From positions 199,580-263,579 of the forward strand of contig CANQGE010000001.1 of assembly GCA_947601495.1 (NCBI GenBank): a stretch of 64,000 nt of DNA, given 5' to 3'. A model generated the notes under the pieces. It worked only from the letters and a program-made list of their open reading frames with translations, made no database searches and was not told the DNA's origin. The stretch is from an uncultured Clostridia bacterium. GTDB taxonomy: Bacteria > Bacillota > Clostridia > TANB77 > CAG-508. A program made the translations under genes and the position numbers. Within the stretch, counting starts at the first letter, position 1; each line of letters starts with the position of its first letter. Positions 18,160 to 27,332 of the stretch are shown one piece after another.

Positions 18160-18388
18160 TATTAAAATCTCCTAATCAAAGATTTTAATATTATATCATA
18201 GAATTTTAAAGAAATAAAGAGATTTTTTAAGAATAAATAAGTTTTTAAATGAAAAGTTATTAAATTAATAATTTTTAAATTTATGCATATAATAGCATAA
18301 ATTTATGAAAAAACTTTTTAAAAATTTTTAAATAAATACTTGCATATAAAAATATAATACTATATAATATTTTTGTTTAAAAAAACAT

Positions 18389-18464
18389 TCCTCTTTAGCT
18401 CAGTTGGTAGAGCGCTCGGCTGTTAACCGATAGGTCGTTGGTTCGAGTCCAACAAGAGGAGCCA
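18389..18464 (+). tRNA. tRNA-Asn (GUU anticodon)
   Basis: Acceptor stem TCCTCTT (18389-18395) pairs with AAGAGGA (18454-18460), followed by discriminator G and an encoded CCA (18462-18464). The D arm (AGCTCAGTTGGTAGAGC), anticodon loop CTGTTAACC with GTT, and T arm GTTGG-TTCGAGT-CCAAC are all present. Confidence 0.97.
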
Positions 18465-18468
18465 AAAT

Positions 18469-18500
18469 AAAAAAGTCCATTATAAATGGACTTTTTTATT
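18469..18500 (+). terminator. Terminator of tRNA-Asn
   Basis: AAAAAAGTCCAT pairs with ATGGACTTTTTT across a 5-base loop, followed directly by more T, just 5 bases after the CCA end. Confidence 0.92.
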
Positions 18501-18517
18501 TTGCATTTTAACTTGGA

Positions 18518-18592
18518 GGACTCGAAAAGGAGGATTAGAAAATAGTCCTGTGGACTATTTTCCCGACGCGGCTCGCCGAGTCCAACAAGAGG
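18518..18592. repeat. Structured tRNA-derived repeat downstream of tRNA-Asn
   Basis: A 16-base exact copy of the tRNA 3' part (CGAGTCCAACAAGAGG, 18444-18459) reappears at 18577-18592. The CGAGTCC at its start pairs with GGACTCG at 18518-18524, closing a structure that contains a perfect 11-bp hairpin (GAAAATAGTCC/GGACTATTTTC, 18538-18562). The rest of the gap before 18641 holds a short CAGTGG/CCACT inverted pair. It resembles an attachment-site scar, but no integrase or phage gene is nearby. Confidence 0.7.
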
Positions 18593-18640
18593 TACGTTGC
18601 CAGTGGCAGAAAACCACTAGCTTATTCCTAAATATTATGT

Positions 18641-18646
18641 TATAAT
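18641..18646 (+). promoter_or_regulatory. Candidate -10 box for the alpha/beta hydrolase gene
   Basis: TATAAT lies 22 bases before the chosen start at 18669; no convincing -35 element is found at the correct spacing (TAGCTT at best). A transcript starting near 18653 would have a short leader containing the GGAGAG ribosome site (18659-18664). Confidence 0.5.
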
Positions 18647-18668
18647 ATTTTGTGAAATGGAGAGTTTT

Positions 18669-19727
18669 ATGGGATTAATTTTAACTGATTTTTCAAATTA
18701 TAGAAATACAAAATTTGATTTATATGCTGAAAAAAGTAGTGGTGGGCTATGCTATTTGTTAGCTATACCTAAAAAGTTCGATGAAAATGCAGAAATGGTT
18801 GTTGAAAGTTTTAATTCAGGTGGTAGACAAGCCAATTATTATGCTTTTAATATATCTCAAGCATTAGATGTAAGCAATAATCATCAATTTACTCAACTTT
18901 TAGATGTTTGTGAAGACGCCCCTATTCTTATACCCATAATTCCTGATCTTAAAAATCATCCAGAAGCACAACAATTATCATTAGAGTCAATAATTGAAGA
19001 ACATATTGATGAAAAGTTCTTTACTTGTATTCAAGATGCCCAAGCTAAAGTTCATGAAATTACTGGCAAAAAGTTAAATGATAAAATATTTTTGCATGGA
19101 TATTCTTCTTCTGGCGTTTTTGCACAAAGATTTGCACTTATTCATCCAGAAATTGTAGATAGATGTCTTATTGGTGGTGCTGCCGGCACTATTCCTATTC
19201 CCACAGAAAAATTAGATTATCCAATTGGAATAAAAAATTATGAAACATTATTTGGAAAAAAATTTGATTTAGATTCATATAAGAAAATACAATTTGGTTA
19301 TTATGTTGCACAAAATGAAGAAAGAGAAGGTGGCTCTTATGATATAAACGGAGAAAAAGTAACTTCTAGAAGCCAAATACTTGCTCCAATGCACGATATG
19401 TCTTATCGCAGTCGTTCTACTCCAAAAGAAGTTGGAAAAAGTCAAAGGGAATTACTTGGTGAAACAATGAACGATAGATTTCAAAATTCCATTGAATTTT
19501 ATAAACAATTAGGAATTGATATATCTGCCATTATTTTAAGAGATGCAAATCATCTTGGAATCTTTAATAGTAAAATTACCAGAAGTTCAGATTATTTAAA
19601 ACAACAATTAATTAATTTTTATAGAAAAAAAGAGCCTTTAAAAAAAGACTCTGTTAATTGTGTTTCTGAAATAGATGATAGTTTTCAAAAAGATAGAAAC
19701 GAAAGAGATAGAGATAGAGATAAATAA
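18669..19727 (+). CDS. Alpha/beta hydrolase fold protein
   Basis: The 352-residue product has a nucleophile elbow GYSSSG (about residue 145-150, FLHGYSSSGVFAQRFALIHP) and a possible catalytic His in LRDANHLGIF (~300-310). The fold is that of an esterase or peptidase; the substrate is unknown. No signal peptide is visible, so it appears cytoplasmic. The start at 18669 is preferred over an ATG 12 bases upstream because GGAGAG lies between them. The C-terminus ends in repeated Arg-Asp pairs encoded by a GATAGA repeat. It is a lone plus-strand gene next to the tRNA. Confidence 0.72.
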   Translation: MGLILTDFSNYRNTKFDLYAEKSSGGLCYLLAIPKKFDENAEMVVESFNSGGRQANYYAFNISQALDVSNNHQFTQLLDVCEDAPILIPIIPDLKNHPEAQQLSLESIIEEHIDEKFFTCIQDAQAKVHEITGKKLNDKIFLHGYSSSGVFAQRFALIHPEIVDRCLIGGAAGTIPIPTEKLDYPIGIKNYETLFGKKFDLDSYKKIQFGYYVAQNEEREGGSYDINGEKVTSRSQILAPMHDMSYRSRSTPKEVGKSQRELLGETMNDRFQNSIEFYKQLGIDISAIILRDANHLGIFNSKITRSSDYLKQQLINFYRKKEPLKKDSVNCVSEIDDSFQKDRNERDRDRDK

Positions 19728-19740
19728 TAATAAATCTTCA

Positions 19741-21162
19741 TTATTTATTATTTTTCTTATCTGCTTCTAATAGGCTATTTATTAAGCCACAACATTCTCT
19801 TCCTTCTCCACAATATCTATCTGTTACACATGTTGAACCTAAACCTTTTCCTATAAGTGGTGCAACAGATGATACTTGTTTAGCTATATCTTTTGCAATA
19901 AATCTAATTTGCCATTGAGCTTTGTTGCAACAACGCATTCTACAAACCCATTGAGTATTTCTAGCATTCATAGTTGTTACTACATTAAGCATTTGATTGC
20001 TTAAGTAAAAATATACTAAATCTCCTTCATAAACACCCATTTTTTCAAATTTTTCTTTTACTTCAATATTCTTTTTTACAGCTTTATCATATATATCTTT
20101 GGCATTTACCTTAATAGATTCTGGTGTTATATAATTATTCATATTCCACATTGGTAAAAATTCTGGAACTAATAAAGAATGCATTCTATGTCTAGTTAAA
20201 TGAGTAAGAACAGCTAAAGATATTGGTATTTGGAAACTAAAGCTTACTTGTTCTAGTTCTCTTCTCTCATCTTTATGCATAATTTCATACATCATTTTTT
20301 CTTTCGCATTTTCATCGTTCTTAATCATTTCTTTTAAAATTTTTCTTGCCTCTTCTCTTGAGCATTGATAATGATACATTATTGAGCTTTCTAAAACAAC
20401 ATCATCTGCATTAGGAGTATAGCTTATCATTTGTGTTTTTTCTAGAATTTTTATTTCAGGTCTTTTTGCAGAATTTTCTAGATATTCAAATCCTGTTTTT
20501 AAATTTTCTTCTTGTGCTTTTATATTAGGAACTAAATATGGTACGTTTATGCTTACAATATTATAAAGTTCTTCTCCTACTTCTTTTAAATCTGGAATTT
20601 TACTTAAATGGCCAAATTTCAATGCAATAATCATTCTTTCTAATTCTCTTGCATTTACTCCCATTATTATATTGCTATGATATGAATAAGGTAAAATAAA
20701 CCTTGCATCTTCTACTTTTACGCCTTTATCAACAATTTCTCCATATGTATCAAATAACATTTTCATGTTTTCTTTGTATTCTTTTTTTAGTTCTTCATTT
20801 TTTTCATGAATTTCTCCATTTTTATTTCTAAATTCTGGAACATAATATCCAACCGTTCTAAAATCTACTTCTCTTCTTGATTTTATTGTAAAAGAAGTTA
20901 ATCTATATCCAATTAAAATTTGTTCAACTATAGGTGTTACATCACATAAAGCAAATACTAAATAATCATGTTCAATAATTGATTTATGTCCCATTTTAAT
21001 AATTCTTTTAACTAGTTTCAAGTTGCTTTCATAATCATTGCAACTTTCTAAAACTTCAAGTACATTTCCTGGAAATCTAGATAATTTTCCAGCAGCAGCA
21101 GTATTTTGAATTCTTTTTTCTAGTTCATTTTTTTCACAACCACCTAATAATTCTATTTTCAT
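19741..21162 (-). CDS. thyX: FAD-dependent thymidylate synthase ThyX, tandem-domain form
   Basis: At 473 residues this is twice the usual ThyX length (~220-250) and shows two ThyX-like halves. The first (about 1-225) has IIEHDYLVFALCDV, a degenerate signature YRLTSFTIKSRREVDF and NARELERMIIALKFG. The second (about 230-473) has SFSFQIPISLAVLTHLTRHRMHSLL with the RHR of the ThyX motif, and ARNTQWVCRMRCCNKAQWQIR matching the dUMP-binding helix. It makes dTMP from dUMP using methylene-THF, NADPH and FAD. Which half is catalytic cannot be said; only the second keeps the RHRxxS form. The ATG at 21162 is chosen over a GTG upstream that overlaps the ribosome site. Confidence 0.85.
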   Translation of the reverse strand: MKIELLGGCEKNELEKRIQNTAAAGKLSRFPGNVLEVLESCNDYESNLKLVKRIIKMGHKSIIEHDYLVFALCDVTPIVEQILIGYRLTSFTIKSRREVDFRTVGYYVPEFRNKNGEIHEKNEELKKEYKENMKMLFDTYGEIVDKGVKVEDARFILPYSYHSNIIMGVNARELERMIIALKFGHLSKIPDLKEVGEELYNIVSINVPYLVPNIKAQEENLKTGFEYLENSAKRPEIKILEKTQMISYTPNADDVVLESSIMYHYQCSREEARKILKEMIKNDENAKEKMMYEIMHKDERRELEQVSFSFQIPISLAVLTHLTRHRMHSLLVPEFLPMWNMNNYITPESIKVNAKDIYDKAVKKNIEVKEKFEKMGVYEGDLVYFYLSNQMLNVVTTMNARNTQWVCRMRCCNKAQWQIRFIAKDIAKQVSSVAPLIGKGLGSTCVTDRYCGEGRECCGLINSLLEADKKNNK

Positions 21163-21237
21163 TTTATATTTTCCTTTCACATCATTTTCTTCTTTTATAT
21201 CACAATTTTTTTATCACTTCAATACAATTTTAAATGT

Positions 21238-21269
21238 AAAAAAATGAGTGAAAAAATCACTCATTTTTT
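21238..21269 (-). terminator. Rho-independent terminator after ytfJ
   Basis: AAAAAATGAGTGA pairs with TCACTCATTTTTT across an A-rich loop. It touches the stop codon of the GerW/YtfJ gene and has T-tracts on both strands. Confidence 0.85.
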
Positions 21270-21927
21270 ATTCATCGTCTTCTTCTAAGTATTCTTCTGC
21301 ATCATCGGGATTTTCTTCTATTTCAATATTAGAAATATCAAAATCTTTTTCAGAATCACTACTATTTGTATTTACTTTATTTTTCTTAGTTTGTTTATTT
21401 AAAGTACTTTTAAATTTAGCTCTTCTCTCTTTATTTTCGTTATTTGTGTTTTCCTTATTTGCATTTTCTTTATTAGCACTTTCTTTATTTGAATTTTCTT
21501 TAGCAACTTTTTGAACAGTATCCATTGATTTATCTACTATTATATTTGCTTTTTCCATTAAATCTGGAACGTAGTCCATTAATTTATCTATTGCTGAAGT
21601 GTGTTCAATAGGAAGAACTTTTATAGAATCTCTTGATACTACAACAAAAGCAACTGGATTAATTGAAATTCCAGCTCCACTACCTCCACCAAATGGAAGT
21701 CTATATTGAACCTCTTCTTCTTTATCTTTCTTTTTATATTCATCAAGTGTTTCACCTTTAAATTCGCTACCACCTGCTGCAAATCCAAAGCTAACTTTTG
21801 AAATTGGTATTATAACCATTCCGTTTTTCGTTTCTATTGGTTCACCAATTATGGTATTAACATCGACCATATCTTTTATGCTATTCATAGCTGTTTCCAT
21901 TAAAACTTCTATTGGATGCTCGCTCAT
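21268..21927 (-). CDS. ytfJ: GerW/YtfJ family sporulation protein
   Basis: The 219-residue protein has the conserved core from residue 1 to ~140: HPIEVLMETAMNSIKDM, NTIIGEPIETKNGMVIIPIS, the glycine-rich FGFAAGGSEF and PFGGGSGAGISINPVAFVVV. This family is needed for spore germination in Bacillus. The last ~80 residues are low-complexity (NKENAN-type repeats, acidic end) and look like a lineage-specific extension. It follows scpA and DUF2953 as in many Clostridia. Confidence 0.9.
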   Translation of the reverse strand: MSEHPIEVLMETAMNSIKDMVDVNTIIGEPIETKNGMVIIPISKVSFGFAAGGSEFKGETLDEYKKKDKEEEVQYRLPFGGGSGAGISINPVAFVVVSRDSIKVLPIEHTSAIDKLMDYVPDLMEKANIIVDKSMDTVQKVAKENSNKESANKENANKENTNNENKERRAKFKSTLNKQTKKNKVNTNSSDSEKDFDISNIEIEENPDDAEEYLEEDDE

Positions 21928-21993
21928 ACTTTTTATTCCTTCTTTCTTTCAAACTATTTTTATATTATTATTTCCATAAAAGATTCTATTATA

Positions 21994-22575
21994 CTATTTA
22001 TTATTTTCTTTTTTTCTCATTTTAAATAAAAATAAAATAAAGTTAAAAAAAGGAAATTTTATTTCTGTTATTAAATTTATGCTTAAATAGTTTTCATTTG
22101 AATATTGTGGAAAGATTCTATAATTATAATATTTTTTATTATAACTATAAATTAATTTGCTTAAAATAATTGATATAAAGGTTGAAATAAAAGGAATTGA
22201 GAATGTTGTTATCATTTGATTTTCTGTTCCAAAATATAGTTTTAAATCTAATGAATTTATATTTGCATTTATATTCTTAAAATTTTTTCTATTATCAAAA
22301 ATTAATTTTGCTATTGATGTGAGCTTATTCTTATTTTTCTCTGCTTCTTCAATTTTCTTAAGTATATTTGCTTTAATTTTTTTGCTTAATTTTATTTTTA
22401 AAATTTTGAATAAGCATATTTTTATAGTGACAGTGGCTGTTTCAATTTCTAGTTTCTTATTGCTATATAAAATATGGCAATTTTCTATATCTATTAATAT
22501 ATCAGAATACACTAATCCTATTAAAATTATACAAAAAAAGATAATAATAATTAATATAACTAGAATTACTAACAT
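21994..22575 (-). CDS. DUF2953 domain membrane protein
   Basis: The 193-residue protein starts with a transmembrane segment (ILVILIIIIFFCIILIGLVY) and continues with a strand-rich region with Lys-rich linker and a C-terminal YRIFPQYSNENYLSI motif typical of DUF2953 proteins. Function unknown, often found beside ytfJ and scpAB in spore formers. Here it directly precedes ytfJ. Confidence 0.75.
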   Translation of the reverse strand: MLVILVILIIIIFFCIILIGLVYSDILIDIENCHILYSNKKLEIETATVTIKICLFKILKIKLSKKIKANILKKIEEAEKNKNKLTSIAKLIFDNRKNFKNINANINSLDLKLYFGTENQMITTFSIPFISTFISIILSKLIYSYNKKYYNYRIFPQYSNENYLSINLITEIKFPFFNFILFLFKMRKKENNK

Positions 22576-22648
22576 ATAACACCTACTTATAGTAATTATT
22601 ATTATCTTTTTTTACAGTATTATCCAATTTTCATTTTTCAAAATAAAT

Positions 22649-23407
22649 TTAATTTTCTTTTTTCTTTTTTGAAATAACTATGTCTCCAAATAGTTCTTTT
22701 TGCTCTGCTGTTATTTTATTTCTTCTGCTTAATTCTAAAACTCCAGAAAATGCTGTAACAACTTCTGCTTTTGGTTTTTCTTTAAGAGAAAATAATTTTC
22801 CAAAAATAAATTTAGGTTTTCTTATTAATTCTCTAAATATATCTTTTACCTTGTCTGAAACAGAGTAGGTATCGTAAACTGCAATTTTCTCTATGTTTTT
22901 AGCATTTTCATTTTTCTTTTCTTCATTTTTTTGAACTAGTAATCGATATTTTTCAATTATATCATTTGGAGTAAACTCTTTTTCCAATTCTTGTTTTGGA
23001 AGCTCTATTTTATCTGGCAATTTATAAAATCTTTTTGAAAAAATTTGTATTCTTTCTTTAAATTGCTTACTTATTTCTTTATATTGCTTGTATTCAATAA
23101 TTCTGCGTATTAACTCTTCTTCTGTAATTTCTGATTCGTCATCTACTTCTTTTGGCAAAAGTCCTTTAGATTTTATTAAAAGAAGTGTTGATGCCATTAC
23201 TAAAAATTCACTTGCTATTTCTAAGTTTAGCTCTTCTTGTTCTTTTAAATAATTAATATATTGATCTGCAATATCTGAAATATTTACTTTATATATGTCC
23301 ATTTTATTTTTATCTATTAAGTAACATAGTAAATCTAATGGACCTTCAAAGTTTTCTAATCTTAATTCATATTTTTTTGATTCTAATGTTATTACTTTAT
23401 TATTCAT
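22649..23407 (-). CDS. scpA: Segregation and condensation protein A
   Basis: The 252-residue kleisin has the ScpA N-terminal signature LENFEGPLDLLCYLIDKNKMDIY (start ~residue 18) and the LEIASEFLVMASTLLLIKSK helix (~60-80). It bridges SMC head domains with ScpB. The expected downstream partner scpB is missing: the next gene is DUF2953. The C-terminal winged helix (FSGVLELSRRNKITAEQ) is intact. Confidence 0.94.
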   Translation of the reverse strand: MNNKVITLESKKYELRLENFEGPLDLLCYLIDKNKMDIYKVNISDIADQYINYLKEQEELNLEIASEFLVMASTLLLIKSKGLLPKEVDDESEITEEELIRRIIEYKQYKEISKQFKERIQIFSKRFYKLPDKIELPKQELEKEFTPNDIIEKYRLLVQKNEEKKNENAKNIEKIAVYDTYSVSDKVKDIFRELIRKPKFIFGKLFSLKEKPKAEVVTAFSGVLELSRRNKITAEQKELFGDIVISKKKKEN

Positions 23408-23424
23408 AAAAAATACCTACTATT

Positions 23425-23895
23425 TTAATTCATATCGTCAAAAGCAATATTAACGCTTTCAGACATATATCCTTTTTTATATAAATAATCTTTTATTTCT
23501 TTTTCTTCTGAATCTCTTTGTTTTTTTAATATTATAGCCTTTGCTGAAGATATTTCATATTCTAACATAACGTCTTTATTTTTGCAAATGTAATCATCTA
23601 TTAAATTTTTTTCTACACCTTTTTGGCATATTTTATATTCTATTTCTTTTATTGATAAATTTCTTAAAGCCATAAATTCATTTACTGCTCTTTTAACATA
23701 TTCTTCGTCATTTATATAGCCTTGCTGTTTAAAATATTCAATGCTGTCTTCTAATAAATTTTCATCTTCATTTGAAAATTTTTGTCTTACTTCTGCTTCT
23801 GTTCTTTTTTTATACATTATATATTTTAAAACTTTACTTTTTAATTTATCTAGTTTTTCTGCTTCTTCTAGTTTTTCTTTACTTGCATATTCCAT
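23425..23895 (-). CDS. recX: Regulatory protein RecX
   Basis: The 156-residue all-helical protein has the repeated three-helix pattern of RecX: KVLKYIMYKKRTEAEVRQKF (about 20-40), YFKQQGYINDEEYVKRAVNEF and LYKKGYMSESVNIAF. RecX limits RecA filament growth. It follows recA on the same strand, separated by a hairpin. Confidence 0.85.
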   Translation of the reverse strand: MEYASKEKLEEAEKLDKLKSKVLKYIMYKKRTEAEVRQKFSNEDENLLEDSIEYFKQQGYINDEEYVKRAVNEFMALRNLSIKEIEYKICQKGVEKNLIDDYICKNKDVMLEYEISSAKAIILKKQRDSEEKEIKDYLYKKGYMSESVNIAFDDMN

Positions 23896-23925
23896 AATAA
23901 TTAATTTCTCTTTCTTTATTTTTTT

Positions 23926-23960
23926 AAATGGGTTGAAAACTTAAATTTTTCAACCCATTT
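23926..23960. terminator. Hairpin between recA and recX
   Basis: Arms AAATGGGTTGAAAA and TTTTCAACCCATTT pair perfectly over 14 bases across a 7-base loop. On the minus strand the stem is followed by A-rich rather than U-rich sequence, so it may attenuate rather than end transcription from recA into recX. Confidence 0.65.
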
Positions 23961-24005
23961 TTGTTATAAAATTATATTTTAAAAGCTAAAATATTAATGT
24001 AAAAA

Positions 24006-25064
24006 TTATTCTTCTGGCTCTTCAGTTTCTTCTTCTGATGTTTCATCTTCTTCAACTAATGCATTTTCAAAAGCTTTGTTAGAATTATCTCTTACTTTTT
24101 TCTCTACTTCTTCCATTATTTTAGGATTTTCTAATAGATATTTTTTTACATTTTCTCTACCTTGTGCAATTTTTTCTCCTTTATAGCTAAACCATGAACC
24201 ACTTTTTTCAATGATATCTAAGCTAACAGCTAAATCTAAAACACAACCTTCTTTAGAAATTCCTCTACCATAAATAATGTCAAATTCTGCTTCTCTAAAT
24301 GGTGGAGCGACTTTATTTTTTACAACTTTAACTCTAGTTCTATTTCCTATAACTTCACCATCTTGTTTAATAGATTCTATTCTTCTTATATCCATTCTAA
24401 CAGATGCATAATATTTTAAAGCTCTACCACCTGCTGTTGTTTCTGGATTTCCAAACATTACTCCAACTTTTTCTCTTAATTGATTTATAAATATTATTAT
24501 TGCATTTGTTTTGTTAATTGTTCCTGCAAGTTTTCTTAATGCTTGTGACATTAATCTTGCTTGCAAACCAACATGTGCATCTCCCATATCTCCATCAATT
24601 TCTGCTTTTGGAACTAGTGCAGCAACAGAGTCTACAACAACTATATCTATTGCCCCACTTCTTATTAATGCTTCAGCAATTTCTAATGCTTGTTCACCAG
24701 TATCTGGTTGTGAAACAATTAAATTATCTATATCTACGCCTATTTTTTTTGCATAAGCAGGATCTAGTGCATGTTCTGCATCTATGAATGCTGCCTCTCC
24801 TCCTAGTTTTTGTGCTTCTGCAACAGCATGTAAAGCAAGAGTTGTTTTACCAGAAGATTCTGGTCCATATATTTCTACTATTCTTCCTCTTGGTATACCA
24901 CCAATTCCTAAAGCTATATCTAAGTTTAAAGCTCCTGTTGAAATAGCCTCAACATTCATTGATTTATATTCTCCTAATTTCATTACAGAACCTTTTCCAA
25001 ATTGCTTTTCTATTTGACTCATTGCAGCATCTAGTGCTTTTCTTTTTTCTGAATTGTCTCCCAT
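24006..25064 (-). CDS. recA: Recombinase RecA
   Basis: The 352-residue protein is full length with Walker [12 protein letters not shown] (residues ~65-75), Walker [11 protein letters not shown], the L2 and [19 protein letters not shown] signature (~193-211) and an acidic C-terminal tail ([15 protein letters not shown]). It forms strand-exchange filaments and triggers LexA cleavage. It starts with a good ribosome site (TAGGAGG). No LexA box was identified upstream by eye. Confidence 0.98.
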   Translation of the reverse strand: MGDNSEKRKALDAAMSQIEKQFGKGSVMKLGEYKSMNVEAISTGALNLDIALGIGGIPRGRIVEIYGPESSGKTTLALHAVAEAQKLGGEAAFIDAEHALDPAYAKKIGVDIDNLIVSQPDTGEQALEIAEALIRSGAIDIVVVDSVAALVPKAEIDGDMGDAHVGLQARLMSQALRKLAGTINKTNAIIIFINQLREKVGVMFGNPETTAGGRALKYYASVRMDIRRIESIKQDGEVIGNRTRVKVVKNKVAPPFREAEFDIIYGRGISKEGCVLDLAVSLDIIEKSGSWFSYKGEKIAQGRENVKKYLLENPKIMEEVEKKVRDNSNKAFENALVEEDETSEEETEEPEE

Positions 25065-25146
25065 TTAATTTCCTCCTAACAAATATTTGTTTGTAAAACT
25101 TATGTTCTTATTATATCTCTAATTTTTCTTTTGTCAATACCTTTTT

Positions 25147-26733
25147 TTATCTTCTATACCATTTTTCTATATTATGAAAAATATTAAAAGTATTAGCTGT
25201 TATGTTTCCAACTAAGCCTTGATTATAAACTAGTATATCTGTATTTCTATATAAACCAATATATGGTGCTTCTTCTAAATAAATATCATATAGTCTAGCA
25301 TATTTTTCATATAAGGTTTTTTCATCTGTTGTGTTTGATACTACATTCATAATTTCAGAAACTTCATTATTATTATAATTTGCCAAGTTTCCTTCTCCAA
25401 AAAAAGTTTCTAAGCTAGGAGAATATCCTAATTTAATACCCATTAATGCTACATCATATCTTCTATTTGAAATAGCATCATTATATGCATCTGCTGATAA
25501 ATAATTTATTGTAACTGGTATTCCTAAATTAGCTAATTGATTTTTTATGTTTTCTGCAACATTTACTCTTGTTTGATTATTTGTGTTTACAGTTAAAGAA
25601 AACTCTAATCTTAATGTTTTTCCATTTACATTCTTTATCCATGAATTGCTTGTACGTTGCCAACCTGTACTACTTAATATTTGAGAGGCTTGCTCTGTGT
25701 CTACTGGAATATTTAAATCTTTTGTATAAAGCCAGTTTCCCATATCTAAACTAAAGTTTGAAGGTGTATATCCTTTTCCTAAACAAGTTGCAACTATATT
25801 ATTTTTATCTATTGATAAACTTAAAGCTTTTCTAACTGCTGGATCTGATAATAATTCATTTTGTGTATTTATGCTTAAAAAATCATATTCTCTTGATTTA
25901 TATTCAACTTTGTTATAGCCCAAGTTTCCAATATAATTTTCTATATCATTTATCTTTACAGAAATTAAATCTATTTCTCCATTTTTAAAAGCAGAATAAC
26001 ATTCACCTATAGAGCCATATAAATTAATATTTATTTCTGTTGCCATAGGCTTTCTATTTGAGTTCCAATAATTTCCATTAGGCACAAGTTTTATAATGTT
26101 GTTGCTAACTTCCACTATTTTAAACATACCAGTTCCTATAGGAGCCTTCGGACTAGTTGCAAAGTCTTCTCCCTCAAAGAAACTTTTGCACATTATAGGA
26201 AATGTTAAATTGTATTCAAAAAATTGCACTGGTCTTAATAATTTAATTTTTAATGTAGAACTATCTATAGCTTCTATATATTCAACATCTTTAAGATTGT
26301 CAGAATAAATTGGACTTATTCCACTTGATATTAATTGCATAGTGTAAATTACATCATCTGCTGTAAAATTGCTATTGTTCTCCCAAACGACTCCTTTTCT
26401 TAGTTTTACAACATAAGTTAAATCATCTGATTTTGCAATTTCTTCTGCTAAACAATATTCTAATTTATAATTTTCATTTAATGTAACTAATGGGTCATAA
26501 ATAATTTTAGTAATTTCTTGCACATTTCTATTGTTTGTAAGTAAAGGATTTATAGTATCTAGCTGTGATATAGATAGTCTTAAATCTGTTTTTATATTAC
26601 TTAAAGTAGAAGTTTGGTCTAAATTAGTGTTTTGATTATTTGATCTACTTTCAAAAACAATATATAAAGTGTATGCTACTAAAAAAACTACAACTACGGC
26701 AAAAATATATTTAAATAAATTGTTACTGTTCAT
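25147..26733 (-). CDS. ABC transporter substrate-binding protein, family 5 (peptide/nickel type)
   Basis: The 528-residue protein has one N-terminal transmembrane segment (IFAVVVVFLVAYTLYIV) and then a family 5 solute-binding fold: TINPLLTNNRNVQEITKIIYDPLV, WENNSNFTADDVIYTMQLI, VRKALSLSIDKNNIVATCLG (all three typical). There is no lipobox Cys, so it would be held by an uncleaved anchor rather than a lipid. No permease or ATPase gene is adjacent; a scavenging, signalling or orphan role is possible. Confidence 0.88.
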   Translation of the reverse strand: MNSNNLFKYIFAVVVVFLVAYTLYIVFESRSNNQNTNLDQTSTLSNIKTDLRLSISQLDTINPLLTNNRNVQEITKIIYDPLVTLNENYKLEYCLAEEIAKSDDLTYVVKLRKGVVWENNSNFTADDVIYTMQLISSGISPIYSDNLKDVEYIEAIDSSTLKIKLLRPVQFFEYNLTFPIMCKSFFEGEDFATSPKAPIGTGMFKIVEVSNNIIKLVPNGNYWNSNRKPMATEININLYGSIGECYSAFKNGEIDLISVKINDIENYIGNLGYNKVEYKSREYDFLSINTQNELLSDPAVRKALSLSIDKNNIVATCLGKGYTPSNFSLDMGNWLYTKDLNIPVDTEQASQILSSTGWQRTSNSWIKNVNGKTLRLEFSLTVNTNNQTRVNVAENIKNQLANLGIPVTINYLSADAYNDAISNRRYDVALMGIKLGYSPSLETFFGEGNLANYNNNEVSEIMNVVSNTTDEKTLYEKYARLYDIYLEEAPYIGLYRNTDILVYNQGLVGNITANTFNIFHNIEKWYRR

Positions 26734-26802
26734 TTTTAATTACCTTTCTACGCAATTATAATATATTATTTTTTTCATATTTTCAATAAAAAAATTAAAA
26801 AA

Positions 26803-26865
26803 GATGCTATCATAAATAAATATTTATCCCCTTTTATGGCAATAATATTTATTCATATTAGCATC
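26803..26865 (-). terminator. Terminator downstream of spoVS
   Basis: An imperfect long stem (GATGCTATCATAAATAAAT with its mirror ending ATTAGCATC) is followed on the minus strand by TTTTTTAATTTTTTT. It lies 30 bases beyond the spoVS stop. Confidence 0.85.
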
Positions 26866-26895
26866 AATTTTTCATCTATAATTTATTTTATTATA

Positions 26896-27159
26896 TTATT
26901 TTCTAGATTCTATAATTAATTTAATTCCAGTTCTGTCTTCTCCTTCCACTTGAACTTCTGCAAATGCTGGAATACATACTAAGTCAACTCCTGCTGGTGC
27001 CACAAAACCTCTTGCAATTGCCACTGCTTTTATTGCTTGATTTAAAGCTCCAGCTCCTATTGCTTGCATCTCTGCTCTTGTGCTTTCTTTAACTAACCCT
27101 GCGATTGCTCCTGCAACTGAGTTTGGGTTTGATTTTGATGAAATTTTTAAAACTTCCAT
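26896..27159 (-). CDS. spoVS: Stage V sporulation protein S
   Basis: The 87-residue protein is strongly conserved: KISSKSNPNSVAGAIAGLV, GAGALNQAIKAVAIARGFV and FAEVQVEGEDRTGIKLIIES. SpoVS (Alba-like fold) is required for late spore assembly in Bacillus. It forms a single-gene unit with its own terminator; the upstream 170 bp is AT-rich, with no promoter that I could assign. Confidence 0.95.
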   Translation of the reverse strand: MEVLKISSKSNPNSVAGAIAGLVKESTRAEMQAIGAGALNQAIKAVAIARGFVAPAGVDLVCIPAFAEVQVEGEDRTGIKLIIESRK

Positions 27160-27332
27160 TTTCTTTTTTCCTCCTATAATTTTTATTTTTTCTTGTGTTT
27201 TGATGTTCTAATTTTACAATAATCATTTTTGCAAGTCTATACTTTTTAATCATTTTATAGGAGTTTCGTATGTCAATTTTCTACAGTATTTTCAACGTTT
27301 ATACGTTTTTTGTCGAATAAGATATTATTATG

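Noticed and set aside
18444..18592. Integrated prophage or ICE at tRNA-Asn
   Set aside because: The repeats are only ~130 bases apart and no integrase, excisionase or phage gene is present.
27160..27332. Sigma-H type promoter upstream of spoVS
   Set aside because: Possible -35 and -10 pieces were noticed, but the spacing does not fit; not reported.
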